64,000 nt of DNA from the NCBI RefSeq assembly GCF_046591575.1, contig NZ_JBIQWA010000006.1:124001-188000 (forward strand). The letters run 5' to 3'. Both the position numbers and the translations under genes were made by a program. The notes beneath the pieces were generated by a model, which did not search any database, was not told the DNA's origin, and saw only the letters and a program-made list of their open reading frames with translations. Shown in pieces: positions 1 to 7,635 of this stretch. Every line of letters starts with the position of its first letter. Positions within the stretch are counted from its first letter, which is position 1. This DNA comes from Marivita sp046591575. GTDB taxonomy: Bacteria; Pseudomonadota; Alphaproteobacteria; Rhodobacterales; Rhodobacteraceae.

Positions 1-363
1 GCGCTGCGCAGCGGCGGGCTCGACCGGCTGCCAGATGCGGCGCTTGGAACGTTGATCGGCGCGGGGGCGGGCATGATCTGGATGCTGTCCGCTGCGCTGG
101 CGCGGGGCCGGGTGCGCGCATTGCTTGTCGATCGCGGGCCGTGGCATTGGCTCACCGCATTTGCGCTCAGCGCCGGGCAGATATTCCAGTTCTTCGCGCT
201 CAAATCGGCATCGGTGGTGGTGGTTGCGACGCTCGGATCGCTTGAGGTGTTCTTCACCGCGCTTCTGGGCGTGGCACTGCTTGGCCGACCTGCGGCGGGT
301 CTGTGGCGGTTGATCCTCCCGGCGGGGGTGGCGGTGGTGGGCACGGCTTTGATGGTGTGGTAG
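1..363 (+). CDS. EamA/DMT-family membrane transporter, C-terminal part (5' end outside window)
   Basis: The reading frame is open from base 1 and ends at TAG 361-363, so only about 120 C-terminal residues are present. They form roughly four hydrophobic segments separated by short basic turns (for example ARGRVRALL), and the last helix ends VGTALMVW. This is the pattern of the second EamA repeat of drug/metabolite transporter proteins, 10-helix inner-membrane exporters of amino acids or other metabolites. The substrate cannot be inferred. There is a 128-bp gap to the next gene on the same strand, so co-transcription is not obvious. Confidence 0.7.
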   Translation, partial: ALRSGGLDRLPDAALGTLIGAGAGMIWMLSAALARGRVRALLVDRGPWHWLTAFALSAGQIFQFFALKSASVVVVATLGSLEVFFTALLGVALLGRPAAGLWRLILPAGVAVVGTALMVW

Positions 364-491
364 CGCTCGGTATCGGAAAACCCGATAACGGATTTCTCTG
401 AAATAGGTCTTTGCCCGGCGCGAATTGGCCTAACCTTTGACTTGAATATCCGCCTCACCCCGAAGGCGCACTGCACGCAGGAGGAATGCAC

Positions 492-1055
492 ATGTCCAAT
501 CATCCGACGCTCAAGCCGTTCAATTTCAAGAAATGGGTCGAAGACAACGCCGACAAACTGCGCCCGCCCGTGGGCAACCAGCTGCTGCACAAGGAAGGCG
601 ACATGATCGTCATGGTCGTTGGCGGCCCCAACACGCGCGTCGATTTCCATGATGACCCGGTGGAGGAATGGTTCTTCCAGCAAAAGGGCGACATGATGCT
701 CAAGATCGCCGATGGCGGCAAGATCTATGACGTGCCGGTGCGCGAGGGCGAGGTGTTCATGCTGCCGCCGCACACCCGCCACGCGCCGCAGCGGCCGCAG
801 GAAGGCTCCATCGGCATTGTCGTTGAAGCGCCGCGTCAGCCGGGGATGAAAGAAGGGTTCGAGTGGTATTGCTTCAACTGCGAGGGGCTGGTGCATCGCG
901 AGGAAGTGACGCTGGAAGGCCCGGACGGGATCGTGTCGGCGCTGCCCGTGATCTACGAGAAGTTCCATAGTAGCACCGAGGCACGGACCTGCCCCAATTG
1001 CGGCGAAATCCACCCCGGCAAGGGCAAGCCGCCCGCCGATTGGGTTCAGCTATAA
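492..1055 (+). CDS. nbaC: 3-hydroxyanthranilate 3,4-dioxygenase
   Basis: A 187-residue cytosolic cupin dioxygenase that opens the ring of 3-hydroxyanthranilate with O2, giving 2-amino-3-carboxymuconate semialdehyde. This is a step of kynurenine/tryptophan breakdown or of the 2-nitrobenzoate route. The expected catalytic iron ligands are visible as H53, E59 and H97 (FHDDPVEEW and PHTRH). The C-terminal rubredoxin-like iron site typical of the bacterial enzyme is present as C127-x2-C130 and C167-x2-C170. I chose ATG 492 over the in-frame ATG 486 because GAGG at 481-484 is only one base from 486 but seven from 492. No other kynurenine gene is adjacent. The TRAP importer 28 bp downstream suggests the substrate may be taken up from outside (inference). 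Confidence 0.9.
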   Translation: MSNHPTLKPFNFKKWVEDNADKLRPPVGNQLLHKEGDMIVMVVGGPNTRVDFHDDPVEEWFFQQKGDMMLKIADGGKIYDVPVREGEVFMLPPHTRHAPQRPQEGSIGIVVEAPRQPGMKEGFEWYCFNCEGLVHREEVTLEGPDGIVSALPVIYEKFHSSTEARTCPNCGEIHPGKGKPPADWVQL

Positions 1056-1083
1056 ATAACAAATACCGATCAGGGAGTTCGCC

Positions 1084-2073
1084 ATGACACAGACCATCAC
1101 CGCACTGGGCCGCGCGGCGCTTGCCGCGCTTGCCCTCGTGACCGCCAGCGCCGCCAGCGCCAAGGATTTCCGGCTGGGCCTGATCACCCCGCCCTCGCAT
1201 GTCTGGACAAAGGCGGCAGAGGCGTTCGGCACCGAACTGGAAGAGGCGAGCGACGGCGCGCACAGCGTCACCGTCTTTCCGGCCCGCCAGTTGGGCAACG
1301 AGGCCGAGATGCTGCAACAGTTGCAGACCGGCGCGCTGGACATGGCGTTCATGACCGTCGCCGAAGTGTCGAACCGCGTCACCGATTTCGGCGCGTTCTA
1401 CGCGCCCTATCTGGCGAATGACATCGCACATGCCGGGCGCATCCTGCGCAGCGATACGGCGAAAGGCATGCTGGATCAGTTGCCGCGCGAGGCGGGTGTC
1501 GTCGGCGTGGCCTATGGCATGGCGGGGCTGCGCCAGATCGTCAGCCGGGGGGAAGTCGACTCGGCGGAAGATCTTGCCGGGCTCAAGCTGCGCATCACGC
1601 CGTTCGATCCGATCCTCGATTTCTACAACGCCATCGGGGCGGCCCCGACACCCATGCCCTTGCCCGCGGTTTATGACGCGCTCGCCAACGGTCAGGTGGA
1701 CGCGATCGACATGGATGCCGAACTGATCTGGGCGCTGAAATACTACGACCATGCCGACACGATCCTGCAGTCCGATCACATGATGTTCCCGATGGTCGGG
1801 CTTGTGTCGGGCCGGGTCTGGGCGGGCCTCTCCGAGGAGGACCGCGCGCTGATTGCAGAGCTGATGGAACAGCATCTGGACAGCACCATCGACACCTATG
1901 TCGAGCTCGAACAGGGGTGGCTTGACCAGATCGAAGGCACCGGAAAGACCTATGTCAAGGTCGACCGCGATTTCTTTGGTGATGCCGTCGATCAATGGAA
2001 CGCGACATGGGCCGACAAGACCGCCACATTGGATGAGTTGCGCAAGGTCGCCGAGGACACGGCCAGCCAGTAA
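1084..2073 (+). CDS. TRAP transporter substrate-binding protein (DctP family)
   Basis: A 329-residue periplasmic solute receptor of a tripartite ATP-independent (TRAP) importer. Residues 1-26 are a Sec signal peptide (hydrophobic stretch ending ASAASAKD). The body has the DctP fold signatures: an early segment of the type SHVWTKAAEAFGTELEE, LQTGALDMAF, and a central helix region around GLKLRITPFDPILDFY. In this family the conserved arginine in that region (LRIT) contacts the substrate carboxylate, so an organic acid ligand is likely. A GGGAG ribosome-binding site lies just upstream of ATG 1084. It is the first gene of dctPQM. Its position after the dioxygenase hints at an aromatic or kynurenine-type carboxylate, but this is unproven. 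Confidence 0.9.
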   Translation: MTQTITALGRAALAALALVTASAASAKDFRLGLITPPSHVWTKAAEAFGTELEEASDGAHSVTVFPARQLGNEAEMLQQLQTGALDMAFMTVAEVSNRVTDFGAFYAPYLANDIAHAGRILRSDTAKGMLDQLPREAGVVGVAYGMAGLRQIVSRGEVDSAEDLAGLKLRITPFDPILDFYNAIGAAPTPMPLPAVYDALANGQVDAIDMDAELIWALKYYDHADTILQSDHMMFPMVGLVSGRVWAGLSEEDRALIAELMEQHLDSTIDTYVELEQGWLDQIEGTGKTYVKVDRDFFGDAVDQWNATWADKTATLDELRKVAEDTASQ

Positions 2074-2093
2074 GGGCACCGTATTGCACCGGA

Positions 2094-2120
2094 GGCGCAG
2101 GGGTCCTGCGCCTTCTTTTT
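2094..2120 (+). terminator. Rho-independent terminator/attenuator between TRAP P and Q genes
   Basis: GGCGCAGG (2094-2101), a GGT loop and CCTGCGCC (2105-2112) form a perfect 8-bp stem. It is followed directly by TTCTTTTTT. It sits 20 bases after the dctP stop and about 20 bases before the dctQ start. The likely role is partial termination, so that the abundant binding protein is made in excess over the membrane subunits. Confidence 0.8.
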
Positions 2121-2139
2121 TGTGAAGGGGGAACGCGAT

Positions 2140-2688
2140 ATGTTGGGCAGCGCATCGGCGGCATGGGCGCGGGTCGAGGTGACGGCAGCGGCGCTGCTGG
2201 GCGCTGCGATCACCGTTTTGATCCTGCTCAACGTGATCACCCGCGCGGCTGGTGCGGCGCTGTTCTGGGTCGATGAACTGGCTATCTACGCGATGGCGTG
2301 GATGACGTTCCTCGGTGCCTCCGCCGCGCTGCACTATGGGCACAACGTGGCGGTGACGGTTGTGACCGATGCGCTGCCGCCGGCCGTGCGCAGGGTGGTC
2401 GCCAAGCTGGTCGATCTGATCGTGCTGGGATTTGCGCTCTTCATGCTCTGGTTCTGCTGGCGCTGGTTCGCGCCCTTGGATCTGGCGCGGCAGGGCTTTG
2501 ATGTGTCGGCGTTTCAGGGGGCGACCTTCAATTTCATCTATGACGAACCGACAACGACGCTCGGCATCAAAAAGGTCTGGATCTGGAGCGTGATGTGGCT
2601 CTTTGCCCTTGGTGCCACGCTGCACAGCCTCGCGAACCTTTTAGGTCACCGCCCCGGCCGTCTCGAAGACGCGGAGGCCAGCCAATGA
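2140..2688 (+). CDS. TRAP transporter small permease subunit (DctQ family)
   Basis: A 182-residue inner-membrane protein with four hydrophobic helices (around residues 15-37, 47-65, 90-112 and 137-160). It is the usual size and topology of the small 4-TM subunit that scaffolds the large TRAP permease. Helix 2 contains the typical WVDELAIYAMAWMTFLGA stretch. ATG 2140 is preferred over the GTG at 2122 because AAGGGGGAA lies six to seven bases before it and the GTG falls inside the terminator T-run. The stop overlaps the next ATG by four bases (ATGA), so it is translationally coupled to dctM. Confidence 0.88.
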   Translation: MLGSASAAWARVEVTAAALLGAAITVLILLNVITRAAGAALFWVDELAIYAMAWMTFLGASAALHYGHNVAVTVVTDALPPAVRRVVAKLVDLIVLGFALFMLWFCWRWFAPLDLARQGFDVSAFQGATFNFIYDEPTTTLGIKKVWIWSVMWLFALGATLHSLANLLGHRPGRLEDAEASQ

Positions 2689-3944
2689 CACCGCTGATCT
2701 TTGCCTTCAAACTGCTGATCGCGGTGCCGGTCGCGCTGGTGCTGGCGTTGACCGCGATCTGGTATATCTGGGAAAGCGGCAACACCGTCCTGTACGACAG
2801 CTTCGCGCAAAAGATGTTCTCGGGGCTGGAAAACTACGGCCTGCTGGCGATCCCGCTGTTCATGCTGACCGGAGAGATGATGAACGAAGGCGGCATGACG
2901 CGCCGCCTGATCAACGCCGCGCGCGTTTTTGTCGGCGGGTTCCGGGGCGGGCTGGCCTATATCAACCTGCTTGCCAACATGTTCATGGCCGCCATCATCG
3001 GATCGGCCACCGCACAGATTGCCGTGATGGCCCGCGCCATGACGCCCGAGATGGAGAAGGAAGGCTACGACACCGGCTTTGCCGCCGCGACCACTGCGGC
3101 GGGCGGGCTTCTGGCCCCCGTCATTCCGCCCTCGATGATGTTCGTCATTTTCGGCGTTTTGGCGCAGATCCCCATCGGCGACATGTTTCTGGCGGGGATC
3201 CTGCCCGGTCTGCTTCTTGCGACAAGCTTTGCCCTCGTGATCGCGGTGATCGGGTTCATCCAAGGGTTCCCAAAAGGCGATTGGTTCACACGGCAGGAGG
3301 CGATATCGGCGCTTCTGTCCTGCCTGCCCGCCGCGCTGATCCCGATTGCCATCATCGGCGGCATCCTTTTCGGCATTGCCACACCGACCGAATCCGCCGC
3401 CATCGCATCGCTTATCGCCTTTGTGGTCGGCTGGCTGATCTACAAGGAGTTGAAGCCCGGCTCCCTGCTGAAAATGTTCCGGCGCACGGCGGTGAATGCG
3501 TCGATGATCATTTTCATGATCGCTGCGGCGAATGTCTTTGGCTGGGTCATCATCTACGAGGCCCTTCCGCAAAAGCTGGCTGCGCTTATCACGTCGATCA
3601 CCAGCGATCCGTTCCTGTTCCTGCTGATCGTCAACTGCATCCTGCTGCTGGTGGGCATGCTGATCGACGGCATCGCCGCGGTCATCCTGATCACGCCGAT
3701 CCTGCTGCCCATCGCGATGAACGATTACGACATCAGCCCCTACCAGTTCGGCGTGGTGATGTGCCTCAATCTGGTGTTGGGCCTGCTGACCCCGCCTGTG
3801 GGCGTCGGCCTCTATATCGCGTCGTCGATGAGCGGCGCGTCCCCCGGCCGCATCCTGCGGTCGCTGTGGCCGTTTCTGTTGGCTGTGACCCTTATTCTGG
3901 TGATGCTCAGCCGGTTCCCGTGGCTGTCGACGGCCCTCATTTAA
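2685..3944 (+). CDS. TRAP transporter large permease subunit (DctM family)
   Basis: A 419-residue integral membrane protein with about 12 hydrophobic segments, the sodium-coupled transport subunit of the TRAP system. Family marks include IPLFMLTGEMMNEGG, the SATAQIAVMARAMTPEM region, GGLLAPVIPPSMMFVIFG, and the second-half motif LLTPPVGVGLYIASS, which are the helix-hairpin elements of the DctM/IT-superfamily fold. The length is normal for the family. The start ATG overlaps the dctQ stop (ATGA at 2685-2688). No U-rich terminator was seen between 3945 and 4114. Confidence 0.92.
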   Translation: MTPLIFAFKLLIAVPVALVLALTAIWYIWESGNTVLYDSFAQKMFSGLENYGLLAIPLFMLTGEMMNEGGMTRRLINAARVFVGGFRGGLAYINLLANMFMAAIIGSATAQIAVMARAMTPEMEKEGYDTGFAAATTAAGGLLAPVIPPSMMFVIFGVLAQIPIGDMFLAGILPGLLLATSFALVIAVIGFIQGFPKGDWFTRQEAISALLSCLPAALIPIAIIGGILFGIATPTESAAIASLIAFVVGWLIYKELKPGSLLKMFRRTAVNASMIIFMIAAANVFGWVIIYEALPQKLAALITSITSDPFLFLLIVNCILLLVGMLIDGIAAVILITPILLPIAMNDYDISPYQFGVVMCLNLVLGLLTPPVGVGLYIASSMSGASPGRILRSLWPFLLAVTLILVMLSRFPWLSTALI

Positions 3945-4114
3945 CGGCGACGCATCCCGACTGACACTAAAAGCAGGCGGAAATGAAAAGCGGTGTTACA
4001 TGCGGAAGCAATCTGCCGCCGCTTCACGAAGCCGTTTGGGGCCATGCCATCTTTGGGCGGTTCATCATATTTGACCCCCACAACAAGAGGCACGGGTGGA
4101 AGGGGCGATAACGA

Positions 4115-5203
4115 ATGATTTTTGGTCAGACTGGCATGAAGAAAAACAAACCGCTTTTGCCGACAGGTTTGTCCGAACCCATTGGCACTGGACCCAAGGG
4201 CGCGCGGTATCTCACACGGCGGGGCGCGATGGGTCTGAGTTTGTCCGCTTTGACGTCACCCGCACTCCTGTCGATGCCCGTCGCGGCGCAAGAAGGCGAG
4301 GGCGACGGAATAGGTGCCCTTGCCGGTGAACTGGACCAGTTGCACGCGATTGTTGTGCGCCGCAACGGCGAGGCAGTTTTCGAACGGGCCTTTGCGGGTG
4401 GTGGGCTTGATGCAGCTGCCAATGTCAAATCTGTCTCCAAGACCCTGCTTGCCTTGCTGACGGGGGTCGCGATTGAGCGCGGTGCGCTTGCCGGGCCAGA
4501 GGTCAGGGTGCTTTCGGCTTTGGGACGCCCCGCAACCGGGGATGCGCGCGACGCCATCACTGTCGGCGATCTGTTGTCGATGCGAACGGGTTTGGCCAGC
4601 ACCTCGGGCGGGGCCTATGGGGCCTGGGTGGCCAGTCCGGACTGGATCGACCATGTTCTGACGCGCGATCTTGTCGCCCGGCCTGGCGGGCGCTTTATCT
4701 ATTCAACGGGCGGCTGGCATGTGCTGGGTGCGGTGCTGGCCCGGGTGACGGGGCGCGATCTGCTAAGCCTGACGCGCGACTGGCTGGGCGACCCGCTTGG
4801 CATTGACATCGCGCCCTGGGACCGCGACCCGCAGGGAAATTACATGGGCGGCAACCAGATGGCCCTGTCTCCGCGCGCCCTTGCACGGGTCGGTGAGATG
4901 GTTCTGGCCGAAGGACAGTGGAACGGTGCGCAAGTTATTCCCGCGTCCTGGATCAGCACAAGCTGGGAGCCGCGTGGCCGTTCGCAATGGAGCGGCGACA
5001 GATATGGGTATGGCTGGTTCCTGACACGCATCGGCGGTCAACGGGCGGCCTATGGCCGTGGTTATGGCGGGCAAATTCTGGCGGTTGTGCCGGATGTGGG
5101 GCTGACCATCGCCATCACCTCTGACCCGACCCGTCCGGCCCGGTCGGCTGGATATTTCGGTGATCTGCAAAACCTGATGGGATCAATCGTCGCGCGCGTC
5201 TAG
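4115..5203 (+). CDS. Tat-exported serine hydrolase of the beta-lactamase (class C/EstB) family
   Basis: A 362-residue protein with a long basic N-terminus and a twin-arginine signal (YLTRRGAMGLS, then a hydrophobic run ending PVAAQ near residue 59), so it is probably folded in the cytosol and exported by Tat. The serine beta-lactamase-like S-x-x-K motif is S106-V-S-K109. The tyrosine motif is Y196-S-T198, where YxN is more usual, and a glycine-rich GRGYGGQ near the C-terminus takes the place of the KTG/HxG strand. These features fit an esterase, D-aminopeptidase-like or 6-aminohexanoate-hydrolase-like enzyme rather than a true beta-lactamase; the substrate is unknown. Start 4115 follows GGAAGGGG at a spacing of about 10; M8 at 4136 is an alternative. 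It is monocistronic by position. Confidence 0.8.
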   Translation: MIFGQTGMKKNKPLLPTGLSEPIGTGPKGARYLTRRGAMGLSLSALTSPALLSMPVAAQEGEGDGIGALAGELDQLHAIVVRRNGEAVFERAFAGGGLDAAANVKSVSKTLLALLTGVAIERGALAGPEVRVLSALGRPATGDARDAITVGDLLSMRTGLASTSGGAYGAWVASPDWIDHVLTRDLVARPGGRFIYSTGGWHVLGAVLARVTGRDLLSLTRDWLGDPLGIDIAPWDRDPQGNYMGGNQMALSPRALARVGEMVLAEGQWNGAQVIPASWISTSWEPRGRSQWSGDRYGYGWFLTRIGGQRAAYGRGYGGQILAVVPDVGLTIAITSDPTRPARSAGYFGDLQNLMGSIVARV

Positions 5204-5580
5204 CTGCGCGGCACGCCCGGTCTGCCCGGGTGCTATCGGCAACATTGGCACAAAGCGTCAGCGCAGTGGACCACCTGACTGAACGCCGGGTTCGGATCGC
5301 ATCATCGGCACCGCCCTGCATCCGCTAAGGGCTGTCGTGCGTGATGCGTCTTTGCGTCGATATCGAGGGCGCTTTCTGCGGGAAACCAGACATCCAGAAC
5401 ACCGTTCCAATCATGATCATGTGCAGCCGGCATTCCGGCACTTCCTTGCCGGTCACAGGGCTGATCGGAAGGATTGTCGTCACAAGTTAACGCCGGTTAA
5501 TCGGCTTGGGCTGAAGATGTGTGAAGCTTGGACAGATGAAGGGGCCGTCGGCCCCCTCATGAATTCGGAGGTTCGCTCAG
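5204..5580. other. Intergenic stretch without a recognised gene
   Basis: 377 bases between the serine hydrolase and the small leader ORF. I found no open frame with a credible ribosome-binding site. A GC-only hairpin (GGGGCC, loop GTC, GGCCCC) lies at 5541-5555 without a T-run on either strand. It could be a structured 5' leader of the downstream cluster, but nothing more can be supported. Confidence 0.5.
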
Positions 5581-5706
5581 ATGTCTGTCTATGTTTTTGA
5601 AATCCTGTCCTTGAACGCGCTTGCACTGCTTGCTTTTCAAAGTCTTTCGAGGCTTGGCCCCAAACGAAAGCCGGTGCCCGTTATTGCCCACACCTGCAGA
5701 TCCTGA
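5581..5706 (+). CDS. Possible 41-residue small membrane-associated protein or leader peptide
   Basis: A short open frame beginning MSVYVFEILSLNALALLAFQ, with one hydrophobic segment followed by a basic stretch (GPKRKPVP) and the C-terminus IAHTCRS. It has a near-ideal ribosome-binding site, GGAGG at 5567-5571, nine bases before the ATG. Its stop lies 26 bases before the permease start, so it would be the first cistron of the permease cluster. I know no homologue. It could be a true small inner-membrane protein, a leader peptide or chance. The strong RBS is the only positive argument. Confidence 0.35.
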   Translation: MSVYVFEILSLNALALLAFQSLSRLGPKRKPVPVIAHTCRS

Positions 5707-5732
5707 GACTTGGCGGGTGAGGACAGAAGATC

Positions 5733-7373
5733 ATGCAAGACACGTTGATCCCCATAGACCTGCTGCATTGGCTTGCGGCGGCGGCACCGATCCTGATTTT
5801 GGCGTTTCTTCTGGTGCAATTGCGCTGGACGGCGCAGCAGGCGGGCACCACGGGCATGTTTGTGGCGGCTGCGGTTGCGTTGCTGTTGTTCCAGACGCCT
5901 GTTGAGACCCTTGCTGCGGCCGGGGCCAAGGGCGTGTGGGATTCCGCGCCGATCCTCTTTGTGATCTGGGCGGCGCTGTTTTTGTATCACGTCATGAACA
6001 AGGCCGGCGGATACGAGGCGTTGCGTCAGGGTATCGTCAGTTTCAGCCGCAATGAGCTGTTCATCGTAGTGGCGCTTGGCTGGGTGTTCACCTCATTCCT
6101 GCAAGGGATCGACGGGTTCGGCACCCCGATCGTGGTGGTGGCGCCGCTGCTGGTCGCCATCGGGATGCGGCCTGTCTATGCGGTGGCGATCCCCATTATC
6201 GCGCATATCTGGGCCAAGTATTACGGCACGCTCGGGCTTGGCTGGATCGCCTCGTTGCAGGTGGTCGATCTGAACGCCGCCACGACCGCCGCGATGGGCA
6301 CGCAGACCGCCGGGCTGATGATCATTCAGGTGCTTTTGGGCGGCTTTACCATTGTGTGGATGTACGGACGTTGGGCCGCGATCCGCCATGCCTGGCCGCT
6401 GATCCTGATCATCTCGGCCATTCAGGGGGTGGGGCAGCTTCTGGTTGTGCAGTTTCAACCGGTTCTGGGTGTGTTCATCCCGGCGGCGCTGGCCATGCTG
6501 GCGCTTTATCCGCTGTCGCGGTGGCGGCGCTATGCGGACCCCAGCACCGATATTCCGGTGCGCCCGGCCATGAGGGGCGACATGACCGGCGACATCGCAG
6601 AGAAAACGCCGCCGATGGGGTTGGCCATGTCCTTCATGCCCTATGGTGTGTTGACGCTGATCACCCTTGGCTCGGCGCTCATTGATCCTCTTGCCGAGGC
6701 TTTGGGCCGGTTTACCGTTGGTCTGCCCTTTCCCGATGTCGCCACCGGCTATGGCATCGTGAATGCAGCCGTTGACGCCTATTCGCCCATCGCGCCCTTG
6801 CAGAACCCGGGCACCAGCCTGGCCCTGACGGCGGTGCTGACCTGGGTGATCTTCACGCTGCGCGGCTATTACAAGACGTGGCAGACCCGCCATCCCGACG
6901 AAGACACGTCGATCATCGGTGGCCTTATTGCCAGTGCGATCCCTGCCTCTGTGCCGATCATCGCGTTTCTGGTGATGGCGCGGGTGATGGATCATTCGGG
7001 CCAGAACGAGGCTTTGGCCTACGGGATTGCCGCCGTGGCACCGGCCACTGTCTATGCCTTCATGGCGAACGGCATCGGCGTGATCGGGGCCTTTGCGACG
7101 TCCAGCAGCACGTCTTCCACGCTGATGTTCTCTGACCTGCAACAGACGATGGCCAAGCTGAAAGAGCTGCCCGTGGCGACCATTCTGGCGGCGCAAAACG
7201 CGGGCAGCAATATCGGGAACGCCATTGGCCCCGCCAACGTTGTTCTGGGGGCAAGCACTGCCGGGATCAGCGGCCGCGAAGGCGACATCCTGCGCAAGAC
7301 CCTGCCCTGGACCCTTGCGGCGTTCGTGCTGACCGGGGGCGCGACCGTCCTGATGGTCATGTTCGGCAATTAA
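5733..7373 (+). CDS. Lactate-permease (LctP/LldP) family carrier, copy 1
   Basis: A 546-residue polytopic inner-membrane protein with 12 to 14 hydrophobic segments. It matches the L-lactate permease family in length and in motifs such as TPVETLAAAGAKGVWD, FLQGIDGFGTPIVVVAPLL, IIAHIWAKYYGTLGLGW, and the C-terminal GSNIGNAIGPANVVLGAS. Members import 2-hydroxy-acids or other small monocarboxylates by proton symport. The exact ligand here is unknown, and the lactate label is by family only. A GAGGA lies about 11 bases upstream of the ATG. The gene is followed after 12 bases by a small membrane protein. The same pair recurs at 9875-11756, which implies duplication of a two-gene unit. Confidence 0.85.
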   Translation: MQDTLIPIDLLHWLAAAAPILILAFLLVQLRWTAQQAGTTGMFVAAAVALLLFQTPVETLAAAGAKGVWDSAPILFVIWAALFLYHVMNKAGGYEALRQGIVSFSRNELFIVVALGWVFTSFLQGIDGFGTPIVVVAPLLVAIGMRPVYAVAIPIIAHIWAKYYGTLGLGWIASLQVVDLNAATTAAMGTQTAGLMIIQVLLGGFTIVWMYGRWAAIRHAWPLILIISAIQGVGQLLVVQFQPVLGVFIPAALAMLALYPLSRWRRYADPSTDIPVRPAMRGDMTGDIAEKTPPMGLAMSFMPYGVLTLITLGSALIDPLAEALGRFTVGLPFPDVATGYGIVNAAVDAYSPIAPLQNPGTSLALTAVLTWVIFTLRGYYKTWQTRHPDEDTSIIGGLIASAIPASVPIIAFLVMARVMDHSGQNEALAYGIAAVAPATVYAFMANGIGVIGAFATSSSTSSTLMFSDLQQTMAKLKELPVATILAAQNAGSNIGNAIGPANVVLGASTAGISGREGDILRKTLPWTLAAFVLTGGATVLMVMFGN

Positions 7374-7385
7374 GGAGGACAGGCG

Positions 7386-7598
7386 ATGACGACCCTTTTC
7401 CGAAACCGGCTCGCCTATCTGAGCCTGTCGTTCTTCCTGCTGGTCGCGGCGTTTCCGCTGATCAGCATCGGGATGACCACCGGGCCTGATCTGCTGTGGT
7501 GGCTGGGCCTGCTGTCGCTGATCTGCGGCGGACTGATCCCGCCGGCGCAACGGCTGATCCTTGGTGCGCCACCCGCCACGACCGACAACGATTCCTGA
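7386..7598 (+). CDS. Small two-helix membrane protein paired with the permease, copy 1
   Basis: 70 residues with two hydrophobic helices: residues 10-29 (LAYLSLSFFLLVAAFPLISI) and 35-57. It ends in a polar tail. AAGGAGG just upstream of ATG 7386 is a strong RBS. The core, with FPLISIG, T-x-GP, LLWW-x-GL and GG-x-(I/L)-PP-x-xRL, is shared with the protein at 11535-11756. Each copy follows a permease of the same family at 12 to 20 bases. I recognise no named family. The fixed neighbourhood suggests an accessory subunit, stabiliser or regulator of the carrier (inference). Confidence 0.75.
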   Translation: MTTLFRNRLAYLSLSFFLLVAAFPLISIGMTTGPDLLWWLGLLSLICGGLIPPAQRLILGAPPATTDNDS

Positions 7599-7635
7599 CC
7601 AAAGGCACACTCCTCAATTCGAAAGGACTGATACA

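Noticed and set aside
874..2625. Very long open frames antisense to real genes (also at 7462-9363, 9905-11797, 22932-24641 and 6093-7610)
   Set aside because: They mirror well-supported genes on the other strand, have Arg/His/Gln-rich composition typical of antisense frames in GC-rich DNA, and lack ribosome-binding sites.
4115..5203. Class C beta-lactamase resistance gene
   Set aside because: SxxK is present, but the tyrosine motif is YST and the KTG box is missing, which fits an esterase or peptidase branch better.
5541..5555. GC-only hairpin GGGGCC-GTC-GGCCCC as a terminator
   Set aside because: No T-run follows on either strand; kept only as a possible leader structure.
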